Of a stretch of 64,000 nucleotides of DNA, positions 31,881 through 43,800 are shown piece by piece; positions within the stretch are counted from its first letter, which is position 1; the number at the start of each line of letters is the position of its first letter. The position numbers and the translations under genes were made by a program. The stretch spans positions 41,741,869 through 41,805,868 of the forward strand of contig NC_046683.1 of NCBI RefSeq assembly GCF_009870125.1. Direction: 5' to 3'. The notes beneath the pieces are model-generated. The model was not told where the DNA came from. It searched no databases and was given only the letters and a program-made list of their open reading frames with translations. The stretch is from Drosophila pseudoobscura (Eukaryota > Arthropoda > Insecta > Diptera > Drosophilidae).

Positions 31881-34800
31881 GAGTCGTCCTCCTTCTCCTC
31901 CTCTATCACACTCCTTCGTCTTCTTTCAGTACTCTCTGTACTTCTGCAATCTTCTGGATCTCTCTCTCTCTCTTTCTTTTTCTAGCTAAGGGGAAGGTGG
32001 TTTCCGAAAGTGGTTTCCTTTTATTTCTAGCGTTTTACCGGGTTGAGTGAGTGAGAGTCGGAGGTTGCAAGCTGGAACTAGAGCTGGCTGTGGACAGAGT
32101 TGGTGCCTTTTGGTGTAGAGGTGTTGTGCCTGGAGGGAAAGGATTCAGCTTGCGAGGAGTACCGAAAAATGTTGTCCCTTTCTTTTGCTTTTGCTTTTGC
32201 TCTGATTTGGATCTTGATTCCGAGAGTGATTAGTTGTTGTTGTTGGCAATTAATGTTTGGTAGATCTCGATGTAGTATTTGATTTTTCTTTGATTCTTTT
32301 GTTGGGGAGTGAAACTAGGTTAGCAATAGTTGAATTGATAGCTGAAATTGAGAAGGAAACGGAAAGATACATAGGCATAAGTAAATTGATCAGATTCAAC
32401 AACAAAACTTCGATTCACTCAATATTTTTGTTTGTTTGTGAGCTTTGAGAGCGAATACTCATCTGTTCTGGATTACAGTTATCCCGTTTTCCACATCCGA
32501 TATCGATAGCATTCAAGACACTCACACACACATACACAATTGCACATCAATTGTCTATCGAGAGTGTTTTTTGCTTTCCTGTTCTGTCTGTTCTGTTCAT
32601 TCTTTTCTTTCTTTTTTTTTTTTTTGTTGAGTGCCAGGGGATTACATAAACCTTGATTTCTGCCTTTCCTCTTTCCTCCGGGGCAGGGACACGTTGATTA
32701 ATTAAGATTGCCCCATGAGCACCAGCACTTTGCTTCCCATGCGTCCACACAGTAACCCACTGCACCCACCCGTTGTGTTGCACGGCGCGCAAGGAGGGGG
32801 CGGAGGGGGGCCCCAGAATGAAATCAATCTGGGACTTGCATTCAATTCAAAGGTTAAATGGATTTCTGCCTTGTCAAGGGCCTCCGCCCCATCACCACCC
32901 CGAACGATTGTTGTTCGTTAATTGAAAGTCGTTTCGTTTCGTTGTTTGCAACATTATGTTGCACAACGTATGAATGCTTCTTGCTACCCCTCCGCACACC
33001 CACAGAGAGAGACACGTGTATGCCATAGATACCCATATATGGATATATGTAGATATATGGGCTGCCTATATATGCACTTTTTGATGGCACACAAATCGAT
33101 TTTTTGTTTCGCACACTCTCATGCACACACACACACACAGTCGCGTGTTTGAGTCAGCTTTCCTTTAATGTTTTCCCCGTTATATTTGCTGTTGTTTCTG
33201 CTTTTTTCTTTGCTTTTTTGTATATTTTTTTTTGCAATTGTTTACGCTTTGACAAACAAACTCACACACACACACACGCAAGCGAGTAGGCATACTCACA
33301 CACTTGTGGTATTTGGCATATTTGTGTGTGTGTGTGTGTGTGTATAGGTCGCTGAGTCGGCAGGACAAATGAGCGCAACAGTAAAAAAAAAAAACGAGTG
33401 GGCAGAATCGGGGGGAGCCACAGGGAGCCACACAGGAAAGTGAAAAGCAAATCGTTGCCATACTTTAAATTTAATTCCCGCAAAACAAACATCGCTGAGA
33501 GGGGAGCGAGAGGAGAGAGAGCTTACACATGGCGCCTGACCGACGACGGACCTACCCCCCCTACCCCCACCCATACTCCAGCCCAGTGGGTGAGGGGGTG
33601 ATAATGACAGTGTGCCGTACTCCTCCCCCCCCCCCCCATCCGACACCCCCTCTTCTAATGATGATTAAAATGCCACCGTTGGGGGGAGTGAGAGTGAGTG
33701 AGTGTGCGGGAGAGGAAGACGAAGACGATGAGAACGAGGGAGAGAGAGAGAGAGTAGGGGAGTAGGATGCTGCTGCTCAAATCTGTGTATGTATATATGT
33801 GTACGTAAGCATATCCCTCTCGCTCTCACTTGACTCCCTCCCCCCTCCCCATGCGACACTTACTCACTGTACGTGTGTGCGTATAGATAACCTCGATTTA
33901 CAGATTTTTTTTTACACACACGAACATAGGGATACCGTTAGTACCTTTACTGATTTCTTGCTTGTTGCTACTCACATATTTGTTGTTTGTTTAAACTACA
34001 TCTCTCCTCTCCGCGCACGTTGCCCGCTGCACTCACACTTGCCACTCACACATCTAGAAGTAGAATATGCACTGCCACAAAAAAAAGAGTAACGATAATA
34101 ACGAATGTTATTTCCTTTCGCTTTCTTTCGATTGGTGGACGATTGGTGAGGGGAACGCACTTTGGCAGCCTTTTCTTTTGCTCTAGTCTGTTCTACAGCA
34201 TCTATCTGTGTGGCCCGGGGGGCCCGGGGGCGGAAGGTGTTACTTCACAGAGAGAAAGAAACTAACAAAAAATTGAATCAAAATTCCTGTCAATTGATTT
34301 TCTTCACACACACACACACGCACAAACAAATATCGAGTGAGCGAATCGCGCGCGCCGTTAACGGTGATTATTCTGAAGCTTTTCTATCGCCGTTTTATTT
34401 CTAGTTTCTTTAGTTCTCAGTGCGAGATTACAGGGGATCTCCGTGCAAGAGAGACAACAAAAAATAAGCTTCTGGTTAGCTGGTCAGTTGGCTACTGTGA
34501 GGCTGGTGCCAATTCTGCTGCTGCTGCTGCTGCTGCCTCTGCTGCTGCTACTTCTGGCAGAGTGTGTGCTGCCAGTGCGAAGGAATTTGCACCTCTTCTG
34601 CCCAGAGAGTGCGACCGTGAGAGCGCGCGCGAGAGAGACACACAGAGGGGATGCTCACTAGGACGAGGACAGGACAGGACAGGACACACTCCTATCGCAC
34701 TCCCTCGCACCCACACTCACAGACACACACACACTATCCCTAAATGGCACAGGAACAGGCACACACACAGACCAGCCGTATGGACTGGCTGATCCTCTGG

Positions 34801-36870
34801 AATTCCAATTGGCCAATTGCTAATGCGCCATACTTCACGGCAGCGAAAATTGGATTAAATTAAACCTTGCCTTAAATATAATCTCGTGAACTTATTCTGC
34901 ACACGTGTGCTAGGACAGCAGCAGCAGAAGCTAACATGTGAGCGCTATGTAGTAGCGCCAGATTGTGGGGACCATTGCGCATGCTTACGCTAGGCGCCCC
35001 CAAAATTTCGCGTACAGGAAAGGAAAGCAGCAGCAGAGGGAACAGCTACGTGAGCAGAACGTAGCAAAAACAATGCAAAATGTTTTGCGCGCGCGGTCAC
35101 ATGACACGAACACACACTCACACTCACACACACACACACACACACAGAACTGTAAAATTTGTTGAGGCAGCGCAGGAGCAGAACCAGCAGCAGAGGCAGC
35201 ACCACAGCACAAGAACACACACACTCCTTCTCTCACTCTGCCCCACTACTTGGACCCAACCATGCTCAAATTACAGCTAGTTTCTGGACATTTACACAAT
35301 TTACTGTTGCGAAACATCTGGAGACAGTTTAGAGCAGGGACGTCTTTGACTTGCAATTTTCTCTTAAATTGGAAGTTCTTTTATTTTGTTTTTATGGCCA
35401 AATGGATGTTTCTTGAGAGGGTTTTTCTCCTAGCTACGGGGACACGCGTCTGGACGCTCTTCACCGAAAACTGAACTAAATGGTTGGGAAATTGGTTTCC
35501 GCGCAGTTTCCCCCACGTGTATGTATATGGTACATATACACACACACATCCTTCCTGGTGGTTATGCAAAGCAGCAGCAAAGAGTTTAAGGGTTGTCACC
35601 GCTGGCTTTGATTTCTAGGCCTAGATTTAGGCACTGCTTGGCAACCCTAGGAATCGATACTTGTTGTGGGTGGAGTGCGTGTGTGTGTGTTTGTGAGTGC
35701 GAGTGTGAAGACGGAAGACGGGGTATATCTGTTTAAAGAAGGGTGGAAGGGGGTGTACGTACCCGTACATACTAAAAAATGTAATCTGCTAAAATGTAAA
35801 TACACCCCCCCTACAAACCCATACATATATTCGAGTGTATATGTAAATATGTATGTTGGTGGAAATTTGCATTGAAATTGAAATGAGTTATGCCTGGAAA
35901 TGTGCTAAATGTCCTTTAAGCGAGCACGCACTCACACGCAAACACACAAACTAACGGGGGCGGCAGCCAGGCACCAGGACGACGACGCCATTATCAATAA
36001 CTCAGCAAAGTATGCAATAAAAGGAACAACGCGCGCAGAAAAGCTCTTGCGTCATATGAATAATGTACATAATCTTCCCCAATCTCCACTAATAAGAAAC
36101 TTGTTGGGCACCAGAGAGCGCGTATAACGATAAAGATATACATTATATGCACATACACAGAGAGTAGGGGTCCACACACATATAAATAACAGCCAGCTCT
36201 TGTTTGATAAGCGGTGGCAAATGAGAGTGCATGTGGCTGTGTGTAGTGTAGCGTAGTGTAATGTCAACGTCAAAGATTTACTCTTCTACTCTAGTTTTAG
36301 TGATTCATCTGAAGGAGTGGGCTAGGGTTAGCCAGGGCATGGCCCGGCTTGATGAGTTGCTTCGCTCAATACTCAAATGCAAACATGTTGTCATACTTTC
36401 ACACACACCAGCACTCACACTACCATATGCACGACGTACGTATTGCGTACAATTATAGTCAGCAAAAAAACAATAGAATTTGCATATGCACATTAAAAAA
36501 ACAAACCCAATATAACATCATCGTCAGCAAAATATCATCAGCACCAACAACAAAAGAAGAGCACATCCAACACCTACACACCCCTCTGAAGGTGACCACC
36601 CTAGTCCACTACACAACCGACCGACTGTCGCACAGCGCCCACCTGTTTCATGGCGAATTCCTTCCTCCGTGGGTGGCCGTGCTGGACAGACAGGTTGTCG
36701 TTGACACTCGTCACGCTTAACCAATTAGTTAATGCATTGCTCTGCAATTGCTATTGGCCACGATGCCCGAGATAAACAAAAAAACAAAGGCGAAAATCCG
36801 TTCGCAAAACGCGCAGAAAACAGACACGACAGTATTGTTATTAGCTTTGGTTAAGTGTGGCCAAATGTTC
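31881..36870. other. Tomosyn upstream region, no coding sequence recognised
   Basis: This 5-kb stretch carries CA/TG runs (33,122-33,140, 33,262-33,278, 33,322-33,344, 34,300-34,320, 35,110-35,146), C- and G-homopolymers near 33,625, and low-complexity frames on both strands. None shows a domain or conserved pattern. It probably contains Tomosyn 5' UTR exons, long 5' introns and neuronal enhancers, but I cannot locate the transcription start. Confidence 0.5.
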
Positions 36871-36875
36871 CAAAA

Positions 36876-37089
36876 TATCGATATATCTATATTTTGTTGA
36901 TCATACATTTTTAAGTAATATTGGTTATGTAAAAATAATTTCGTGATATATATGATATTTGAAGAAATTGACGATAAGATGCCTTCAAATAATATTTCTA
37001 CGTTACACGTTATTTTTACATGAATTCTACAAGGTGTGTTAGCACAACGAGGTTGCGGCTAGCAACATAATTTTATCAGCTTATCGATA
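36876..37089. promoter_or_regulatory. Pair of DRE elements between Tomosyn and the ChaC gene
   Basis: Exact TATCGATA octamers lie at 36,876-36,883 and 37,082-37,089. DREF binding to DREs marks broadly active promoters. The pair lies 3' of the ChaC-like gene and upstream of Tomosyn, so a distal Tomosyn promoter is a possible owner. Confidence 0.4.
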
Positions 37090-37511
37090 AAGCTGTACCT
37101 TTGATAGCAACGCGATATTCTCCGACTGATTTCTTTGGCCTCACGAACAAATGATTTTGATGCAAACCACGAATTGACAGGTACGGATAGCAATATCTCA
37201 CTCTGACACGCATTTCGCCATTTCTATGTCGCAAAATATTGAAGATATTAAAACATCGATAGGAAAGTGTAAAACTATCGGGCTAGACTGCTGTAAATCA
37301 TCCGTCAGCTGGCTGATATAAATTCAAACTGGACTTCCATAAATAATCCGTTGCGGCTTATCAACGCAGATTTACACAGACCTTCCGCCCTAACAGGCGA
37401 CATGTATTCACGGGAACATTTGGAATGGACACAACAACACGCACATGCAATATTTAACGATAATAAATAAAAAATTGTCTAGTTGATGCGATTAAAGTGC
37501 TCTTCGTGGCG

Positions 37512-38480
37512 TCAGGAAGGTGTGGAGAGGCTCTGCCGTCTCAACTGCACGTCAAGAAGTGGCTCTCGCCAGCCAGATTTCTGGCAGTTTTGGTGCAGAG
37601 CCTCCAGCCGCCGCGAGGTCTCCCCATGGTCTAGAGGCTCGTCCTCCCTGACCGCCTCCCTGACAGATTCGCAGAGGATGTTGGTTATCTCCTCCTGCAG
37701 GGCCCGCTGCAGCAGCTCGGGCTCATCCTGCTCGATGTGGCGCCTCACACAGGTCACCAGCTCAGTGAGGTGTTCGTCAACGGCACCGGGAAACAGTTTC
37801 TCCATGGCTAGGGCCAAGTTAAAGAGGTAATCTCGATTGGGGCCGCTGGGTCCGGCAGAGGTGAAGATTTGCCTGGCTATGCACGGCACTTGCCACACGT
37901 CGCCGGCATAGGAGTCGTTGGCTTGCGTCGCCACATACATGATCACCTGGATGGGTTTCGTGGCGGATAGATACTCGTGAAACTCCAGACTGCAGCGCTC
38001 GTAGCCGTTCTTCTCGCGGTAGTCCAAGTGATTCAGCACCGCATCCTTCTGGGCGGCAGCAATGCGGTAGGCTACGCCGTAGACCCGATCCTCAGCGGGA
38101 TCGCCAGGCAGCAAGGTCACTACCCGCCCCGGCTTGTCGGGCATGCCCCGGTGGTCGATGCTGTGCTGGTAGAAGCGCCTTTTGAATCCCCATACAAAGC
38201 CGCGCCGGCGGTCGATATAGGGAAAGTCCGCCTTCCACACCAGCGACCCGTAGCCGAAGATCCACACATCATCGTCCGAAGGCGCAATGGCTACATTCTG
38301 GTTACTAGACGCTAAATCGAAGCTGTGAAGCTGTGCTGTGGCGGCGGGATATGTACTTGTATTTGGTCCTTCTGGCGTGATCAGGTCTGCGAAAAAGGCC
38401 CGGAAGATCTCGCCGGCAACGCCTGACAGCTGGGTGCGAGTAAGGCTACGGTGTAGCCGTAAGCTAAGAAAGCACAACAT
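37512..38480 (-). CDS. ChaC-type gamma-glutamylcyclotransferase
   Basis: This intronless 322-residue protein belongs to the ChaC family, which cleaves glutathione to 5-oxoproline and Cys-Gly in the cytosol. Residues 71-84 give DVWIFGYGSLVWKA, with the substrate-binding YGSL at 77-80. Residues 154-160 (YREKNGY) carry the proposed catalytic glutamate (156). Family motifs RRGFVWGFKRRFYQHSIDHRG and RVVTLLP follow the usual order. ChaC proteins are usually 180-220 residues; this one adds about 70 residues in front, starting MLCFLSLRLHRSL, which is arginine-rich and could be a mitochondrial presequence, and about 90 helical acidic residues at the end. The ATG at 38,480 is the first in frame. It probably corresponds to D. 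melanogaster CG2540. Confidence 0.9.
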   Translation of the reverse strand: MLCFLSLRLHRSLTRTQLSGVAGEIFRAFFADLITPEGPNTSTYPAATAQLHSFDLASSNQNVAIAPSDDDVWIFGYGSLVWKADFPYIDRRRGFVWGFKRRFYQHSIDHRGMPDKPGRVVTLLPGDPAEDRVYGVAYRIAAAQKDAVLNHLDYREKNGYERCSLEFHEYLSATKPIQVIMYVATQANDSYAGDVWQVPCIARQIFTSAGPSGPNRDYLFNLALAMEKLFPGAVDEHLTELVTCVRRHIEQDEPELLQRALQEEITNILCESVREAVREDEPLDHGETSRRLEALHQNCQKSGWREPLLDVQLRRQSLSTPS

Positions 38481-38618
38481 CTCCAACCGCTGTCGGCAAA
38501 AAAAACACGGCAACACGGTTCAGCTATATATACACTCCATAAATCCAGAGGCAGATAGAATCGGTCTCGTCTCTACCAAAACTTACCAATTAAATAAATT
38601 TTTGGCAGCATCGGCGGC

Positions 38619-38629
38619 AGTGTGACCGA
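38619..38629 (-). promoter_or_regulatory. Motif 1 core promoter of the ChaC-like gene
   Basis: The minus strand reads CGGTCACACTG, an exact match to Drosophila core-promoter Motif 1, about 140 bases upstream of the ChaC-like start codon and in its orientation. It implies a TATA-less, ubiquitously active promoter with a short 5' UTR. Confidence 0.65.
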
Positions 38630-38639
38630 GGATTTATAG

Positions 38640-39464
38640 ATACAAAAAACGGTCTGACCCTCTAAAATATATCGAAATATACGTCACAGTTTCATAATAT
38701 ACCAAAAATATACTGACGAACTATTTGTATTCATATTCTATCATATTCCTCAATTTTGATATTGCGTTAAATATAACTAGCTAGCTAAGACCCTCAGCAC
38801 TGAAAGTATAGTTTCACGCGACAATCTAGTCCATTTGATACAAATGTGGTTAATTTTAAGAACTCATCATTATTGCATTGTTAATAAAATAAGGTTTAGG
38901 CAAACGGTTTTCAATGGTGATCACGAATACTAATCCGATTGCTCCAAATGGCATTTCTACACGATTTCTACATTGGTGCATTAGACAAGGCGGTGCGTCG
39001 ATAACGCGTTTTAAAAATTAGTGGAAAATACTATGAAAAGTATAATGTAAGCTGTGTGAGCTATATTCAAAAAGTTTTCCAATTTTCTTTTGAAATCACA
39101 TTAATTGGCCAGGTCAGAAAAGGTTCATCAAACTCACAGTTCTGAGCATCACTGTACTATATATACATATATTTAAAAATGCTTTTAGCACAACTCAATA
39201 TTTGCGAATGCACACAGTCAGTGTGGGCTCGTTCATGAAGGTGCTGTAAGGCGCAACATAGGCCGTGCTGTTACGTGCAATGATTCCATTTGAAGCGCTC
39301 TGTTAGACACAGCTGTCACCGATACCATTTCTCTGTTTCCATTTCACTCGCACTTACAGCATTGGGCTGCCACAGCAACAACACCTGACTGAGGGTGTAA
39401 ACAAACCAGATTTTAAATTCAAACTACCTTTGCGAAGCCCCCGCCACCCCAACTACGTAGCAGA
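38640..39464. other. Intergenic region between divergent ChaC-like and Aven genes
   Basis: AT-rich sequence separates the two divergently transcribed genes. No open frame of interest was seen. The Aven promoter should lie in about 39,250-39,450, where GC content rises. Confidence 0.5.
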
Positions 39465-40454
39465 ATGTCCGGCAAGGACGATCGATCCAAGGAGTAAGTA
39501 GCACGTAATCGCTGCTGGCACTGCTAACAAATTATTACCCAAAACAGGAAGCGGCGGAACATGAAGCAATACACTCATCACAAACCGCAGCCGCAGCACC
39601 AGCAGCAGCGCCGTGGCACTACCACTACCACCTCCTCCAGCTCGCCCCAGACCACGGCGGTACGGAGCATCGTCGATGTGGCCGACTCCAGCGACGAGCC
39701 TCGCTTTGCCCGCAAGGGCAACTGGGCGTCCGGCGGCGGATCCCGGGGCTCTACACTGGCTCCGCAAATGAATCGCGACCTGCTGGACGTCCTGCCAAGC
39801 GACACGGACGACGTGGACCATCTTGGCATCGACACGGGAGCGCCCATCGATGAGAACGCCCGCGCCCAACTGCGGGCCGGTGACTACAAGCAGTTGACGC
39901 AGTTTCCAAACCTGGGTGGCGGCCACTTCACCTTCGGTTCCGAGAAGGAGTGGACCAGCATTGCCGAAGGCCAGACGCAGCTGCACACCAAGGCGGCCAG
40001 CGGCTACTTCACGCTAAACCTTGTCCGCCTGAATGCCGGCCTCCAGACGATCCCTTTCTACAAGCGCATGGACTATCCCGCCTCCATGTTCACACGCCAG
40101 CAAATCGTGGCCCAGACGGAGGCGGCCGAGCGGGCAGAGACACTCTACCAGCAGCGTGTGCTGCGCGAGGCCAATGGCAGTGCCTCAAAGTCGCGTGCTG
40201 CCTCGGCCAAGTCCGCCAAGGTCCCAGCAAAACCGCAACCCGTTGTTACTGCACCTCCGGAGGGTGCCCTGGCAGATGATTTGGAGGAGCTGCTGGCCAT
40301 GACAAATATTCAGCCGGATCCAAACACCATTGTCCCCGATCCTATAGCCATGCCCATGCCGATGCCCATGCCAATGGTTCAGTCGGCCACTCCAACGTCG
40401 GCGGCTAGCAAAAACGATGTAGAGAATTGGCTGGATAATGTCCTGGGCGAGTAA
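39465..40454 (+). CDS. Aven: Aven-like apoptosis and checkpoint regulator
   Basis: There are two exons, 39,465-39,493 and 39,548-40,454. The GA/GTAAGT donor and the CAAAACAG acceptor keep phase, giving 311 residues that start [14 protein letters not shown]. The N-terminal third is basic, Gln/Ser/Thr-rich and disordered. The central block ([13 protein letters not shown], then [16 protein letters not shown] and [14 protein letters not shown]) and the acidic C-terminus ending [13 protein letters not shown] resemble animal Aven, whose C-terminus is likewise a short acidic WLD segment. Aven restrains Apaf-1-dependent caspase activation and acts upstream of ATM. A fly homologue (CG15727) is X-linked, which fits the setting. 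A Met-Pro dipeptide repeat lies near residue 270. A poly-A signal AATAAA follows at 40,549. Confidence 0.7.
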
Positions 40455-40548
40455 AAAATCGAATAATTGGTGCATATGAGTATATATGCATGTATGTTCC
40501 CTGTATACAGGGAGCACAAATCTTTGGCTTGTTAAGTTTTCCTTTCAA

Positions 40549-40554
40549 AATAAA
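40549..40554 (+). terminator. Polyadenylation signal of the Aven-like gene
   Basis: AATAAA lies 95 bases after the stop codon, in sense orientation, within the 400-bp gap to the convergent gene. Confidence 0.6.
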
Positions 40555-40862
40555 AATTACCGCGTCCCTAAATTTAGGATTGGCTTTTTAATCTCTCTTT
40601 TGAAGAAAAAAAGAAGAATGTCCAAAATAGAGATGCCATTTTTAGATTTAAGATGTAGATTCAGGAAATACGGTGTTTTGGAATGGCCCTAGGTGCCGCC
40701 TGCCTCCCCGTTCCCCCCACCATACTGTGTGTGCGTGGACTTGCACTTCGGTTGAAAAGTGAAAAGCCCGCGGCCGCTTATGTTATACATATTTCGATTA
40801 GATATTAAACAAAAAGGTGAGCCATTATGAAAATATTCAAATGATTGAAGAGTGAAACAAGA

Positions 40863-43800
40863 TTAAACAGAATTGTTCTCGTTCGCCACCACGTCGGCGA
40901 CCACCACTGGCTCTGGCGGCAGGTCGGGCAGTGGAAGTATTTCTGCCTCTGGGTCGAGGTCGCGCATGCGCTGATAAATAATTAGCAGATGCTCGTGCAT
41001 CATGAGCATGAGGTCGCAGGCTGCCTCCAGCACCACAATGCGCTCCTCCATGTGACCATCCCCCTGCCCCATGCTGTGGCGTAGCTCGTTGACAATGCCG
41101 CTCAGCCAGCGGAAAACGATGGAGGCATCGTCGTCCGGCAGCACAAACAGTGTGGGCGCCACACCGACATCGTTGCATATCTGCTCAGTGCTGCCGTACG
41201 GACCCACTACGAGCAGTGCAGAGACGACGCGCACAGTCAGATTGAGGCCGTGCAGATAGGACTCCACACAGACGCTGGGATTCACCAGGCTGATGGCCAG
41301 CTTCAGCTCAGAGTAGGGGCGCAGGCGGTGTGAGCCGGCGCCCATATCCGTAAGCCAGTCGAGCACGGCCCAGAGAAGGCAGTTGCACACCAACTGGGCC
41401 ATGGTACACAAGGGGCTGGCATGGTGGCAGCAAAGGATCAGGTTTAGCATGTGGTCCGAATCCCTGATGTTGATCTTGTTCAAGATAACGGCGCACAGAT
41501 CGTTCACCTATTGCCGATATAATAGTTCTGAAATTAGTTCTGAAAATCCATGCTGTCCATGTGCTGTCCACCACCACTTACGTGAGTCTCTTCGGTGCAG
41601 GCCATGTAGCTGAAGCAGTGCTGCAGGAACAGGGTGCGCTTCACATGGCTCTTGTGCAGCTCGGCGTGGCTCAGCATATACACCATTATCCCGGCCACCA
41701 TCAGGGTGCCCAGAGGGCCGGCACCAAACGCGATCCTTTCGCCGTTCATCAATGAATTGAAACCGTCCATAATCTGGAACACCGGTGTGAGATCAGGCGT
41801 GGAATTCCGGCATCAGGCTCTACTTACCTCGTAGATGTTCTCAGTGGAAAACAGGAAGGGGCACAGATGACGAAGCGGCGACACCTCGATGGCCAAACGC
41901 AGCTCCTGCAGATCGAAGCCCAGGGGACGGATGGCGTTGCAAAGCGAATCACTGGAAGAACAGTAAAAAAGAGGCACCATCGGGCCATATCAGCGGGGAG
42001 TGGGGAGTGGGGAGCGGGGCAGTGTTCGGCGGCGGAGGTGATGGATGCTCCAATGGCCAATGGCATTTTAATGAGCGAACCTTATGCCGTATACCAAACA
42101 TTTTGACATGTTTTCAGCTTCGTATGGTGCGTGCATGCACGAGCGGGTCCACTATACAAGCTGCCATATTGTGCTTCCGTTCGGTGAGTGTGGGAGTGAG
42201 GGGGATAACTGCACCCGTGTACGTGTAGTTGTAAATCTGTTTGTGTGTGTTTATTATAGTGAAAAGCGCATAGTGTGTGTGTTCAAGGAAATTGGTGAAA
42301 AGAAGAGGAGATAGGAAGGAAAGCCGTGTGTGGTGGTGTAGGTGTGTGTGTGTGTGCCGTTCTCAGCTTGTCCTTGTGCTGCTTTTCGTGGAAGACGACG
42401 ACTGGCAAAATGCAAATGCACGCGCCATGTGCGCATTTTAGCATAAAAGTCACCTATCCTCTTCCTACGACTCCTCCTGCTGCCCTGCTGCCCTGCCCTC
42501 CAGCCTTCCGGCCCTCCTCCCCGCCTGCCTGAAGTTTCTTGCGTACTTGGGAAAATATCTCCTCATTATGCATTCATATTTTGCAATTACTTCGCACAAA
42601 CGGTAAAAAGCGCAAATGCGCGAATGAGATGGCACTAGGTGCCATCCCGACATCCACCTTACTGTTAAGTCGCGCTGTCAACGAGAGTGTTCTGGTGCGT
42701 GTGTGAGAATCCCTCTTTCTCTCTGTGTGCTTTGCCTTTTCTTCTTGCCTTCCGCTTGTCTGTGTTTTGCTGTTAGCGTTACCGTTACCGTTACCACTAC
42801 CCTTTGCCGAGGAAAGTCGTTTGTTTTTGAGAGAACAAAACCATCTGACTGTTTTACTACATATGTATGTACATATTTGTGGAGAAACCCATTTTTTTAC
42901 AATAATTAGTTCTAAATGTTTTTTGTCGTAACACAGAAAAAAGAGATCACAATGTGGCCGCTTATATGTATGTACAGACAGACGCATAGACAGAAATAAT
43001 ATGGGAACATCGGCATATCATTTGCAAATTAATAAAATCATTTACCCACCTATCCGTTTTGAGAAAAACGTTGCAGCTGCCAGGGTATCATATGCGTCGG
43101 CCGCCTGAAGCCAGCCTTTTCTTTGCGGTTCATTTTGGGGCGCTTGCCCCATTTGTGGCAGGCAGAGGACAGAAACAGAAACCCATTGAAATTTCCATAT
43201 TCATATTTTAATTATGCGGCCGCATGAAAAGATTAACAACTTGTTGTACGAGTAGTAGATAGCAAGCCAAGCCAAGCCAAGCCAAGACATCAATGGTCCC
43301 AATGGCCATTGTGCATTTTCTGTTTTAATTATGCATATTTTACAAATGTACAGCAGTCACGCCCCCCAGTCAACCCCTTCATCCGAAGCCAGAGAAGCAG
43401 AACCAGAGAGAGACCCGATCCACATCCACATCCACACCATCCTCTTAGCAGGGCAACCTCTATGCCAGTACCCTGTTGGCGGCCCAGTGCATCTATCCGC
43501 ACAAAGCTGAGCCAATTATGCAAATCAGCTTACAGTTCGATAGGGATCAGATCGGATCAGATCAGATCGGATCGGATAAGCAGTGCCAGCAGTACGAGTA
43601 CGAGTATCTCACGGACAAGTGCAGTGACATACATACAGAAATCCCATCCCCGAATCCTGCACCTTCTCATCCTTTTGTGACGCAATCAATGTCAACTCAT
43701 GAACTGTGTCTGCTTCACTTCAATTAGCACTGATAAAAGCGCTCAATTAGCGAGGGTTGGCCCGACAATCGCAACAGCAACAGCAACCGCAACCGCAACC

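Noticed and set aside
40486-40692. Plus-strand 68-codon frame after the Aven-like gene
   Set aside because: It starts inside the 3' UTR before the poly-A signal, is AT-rich and has no domain.
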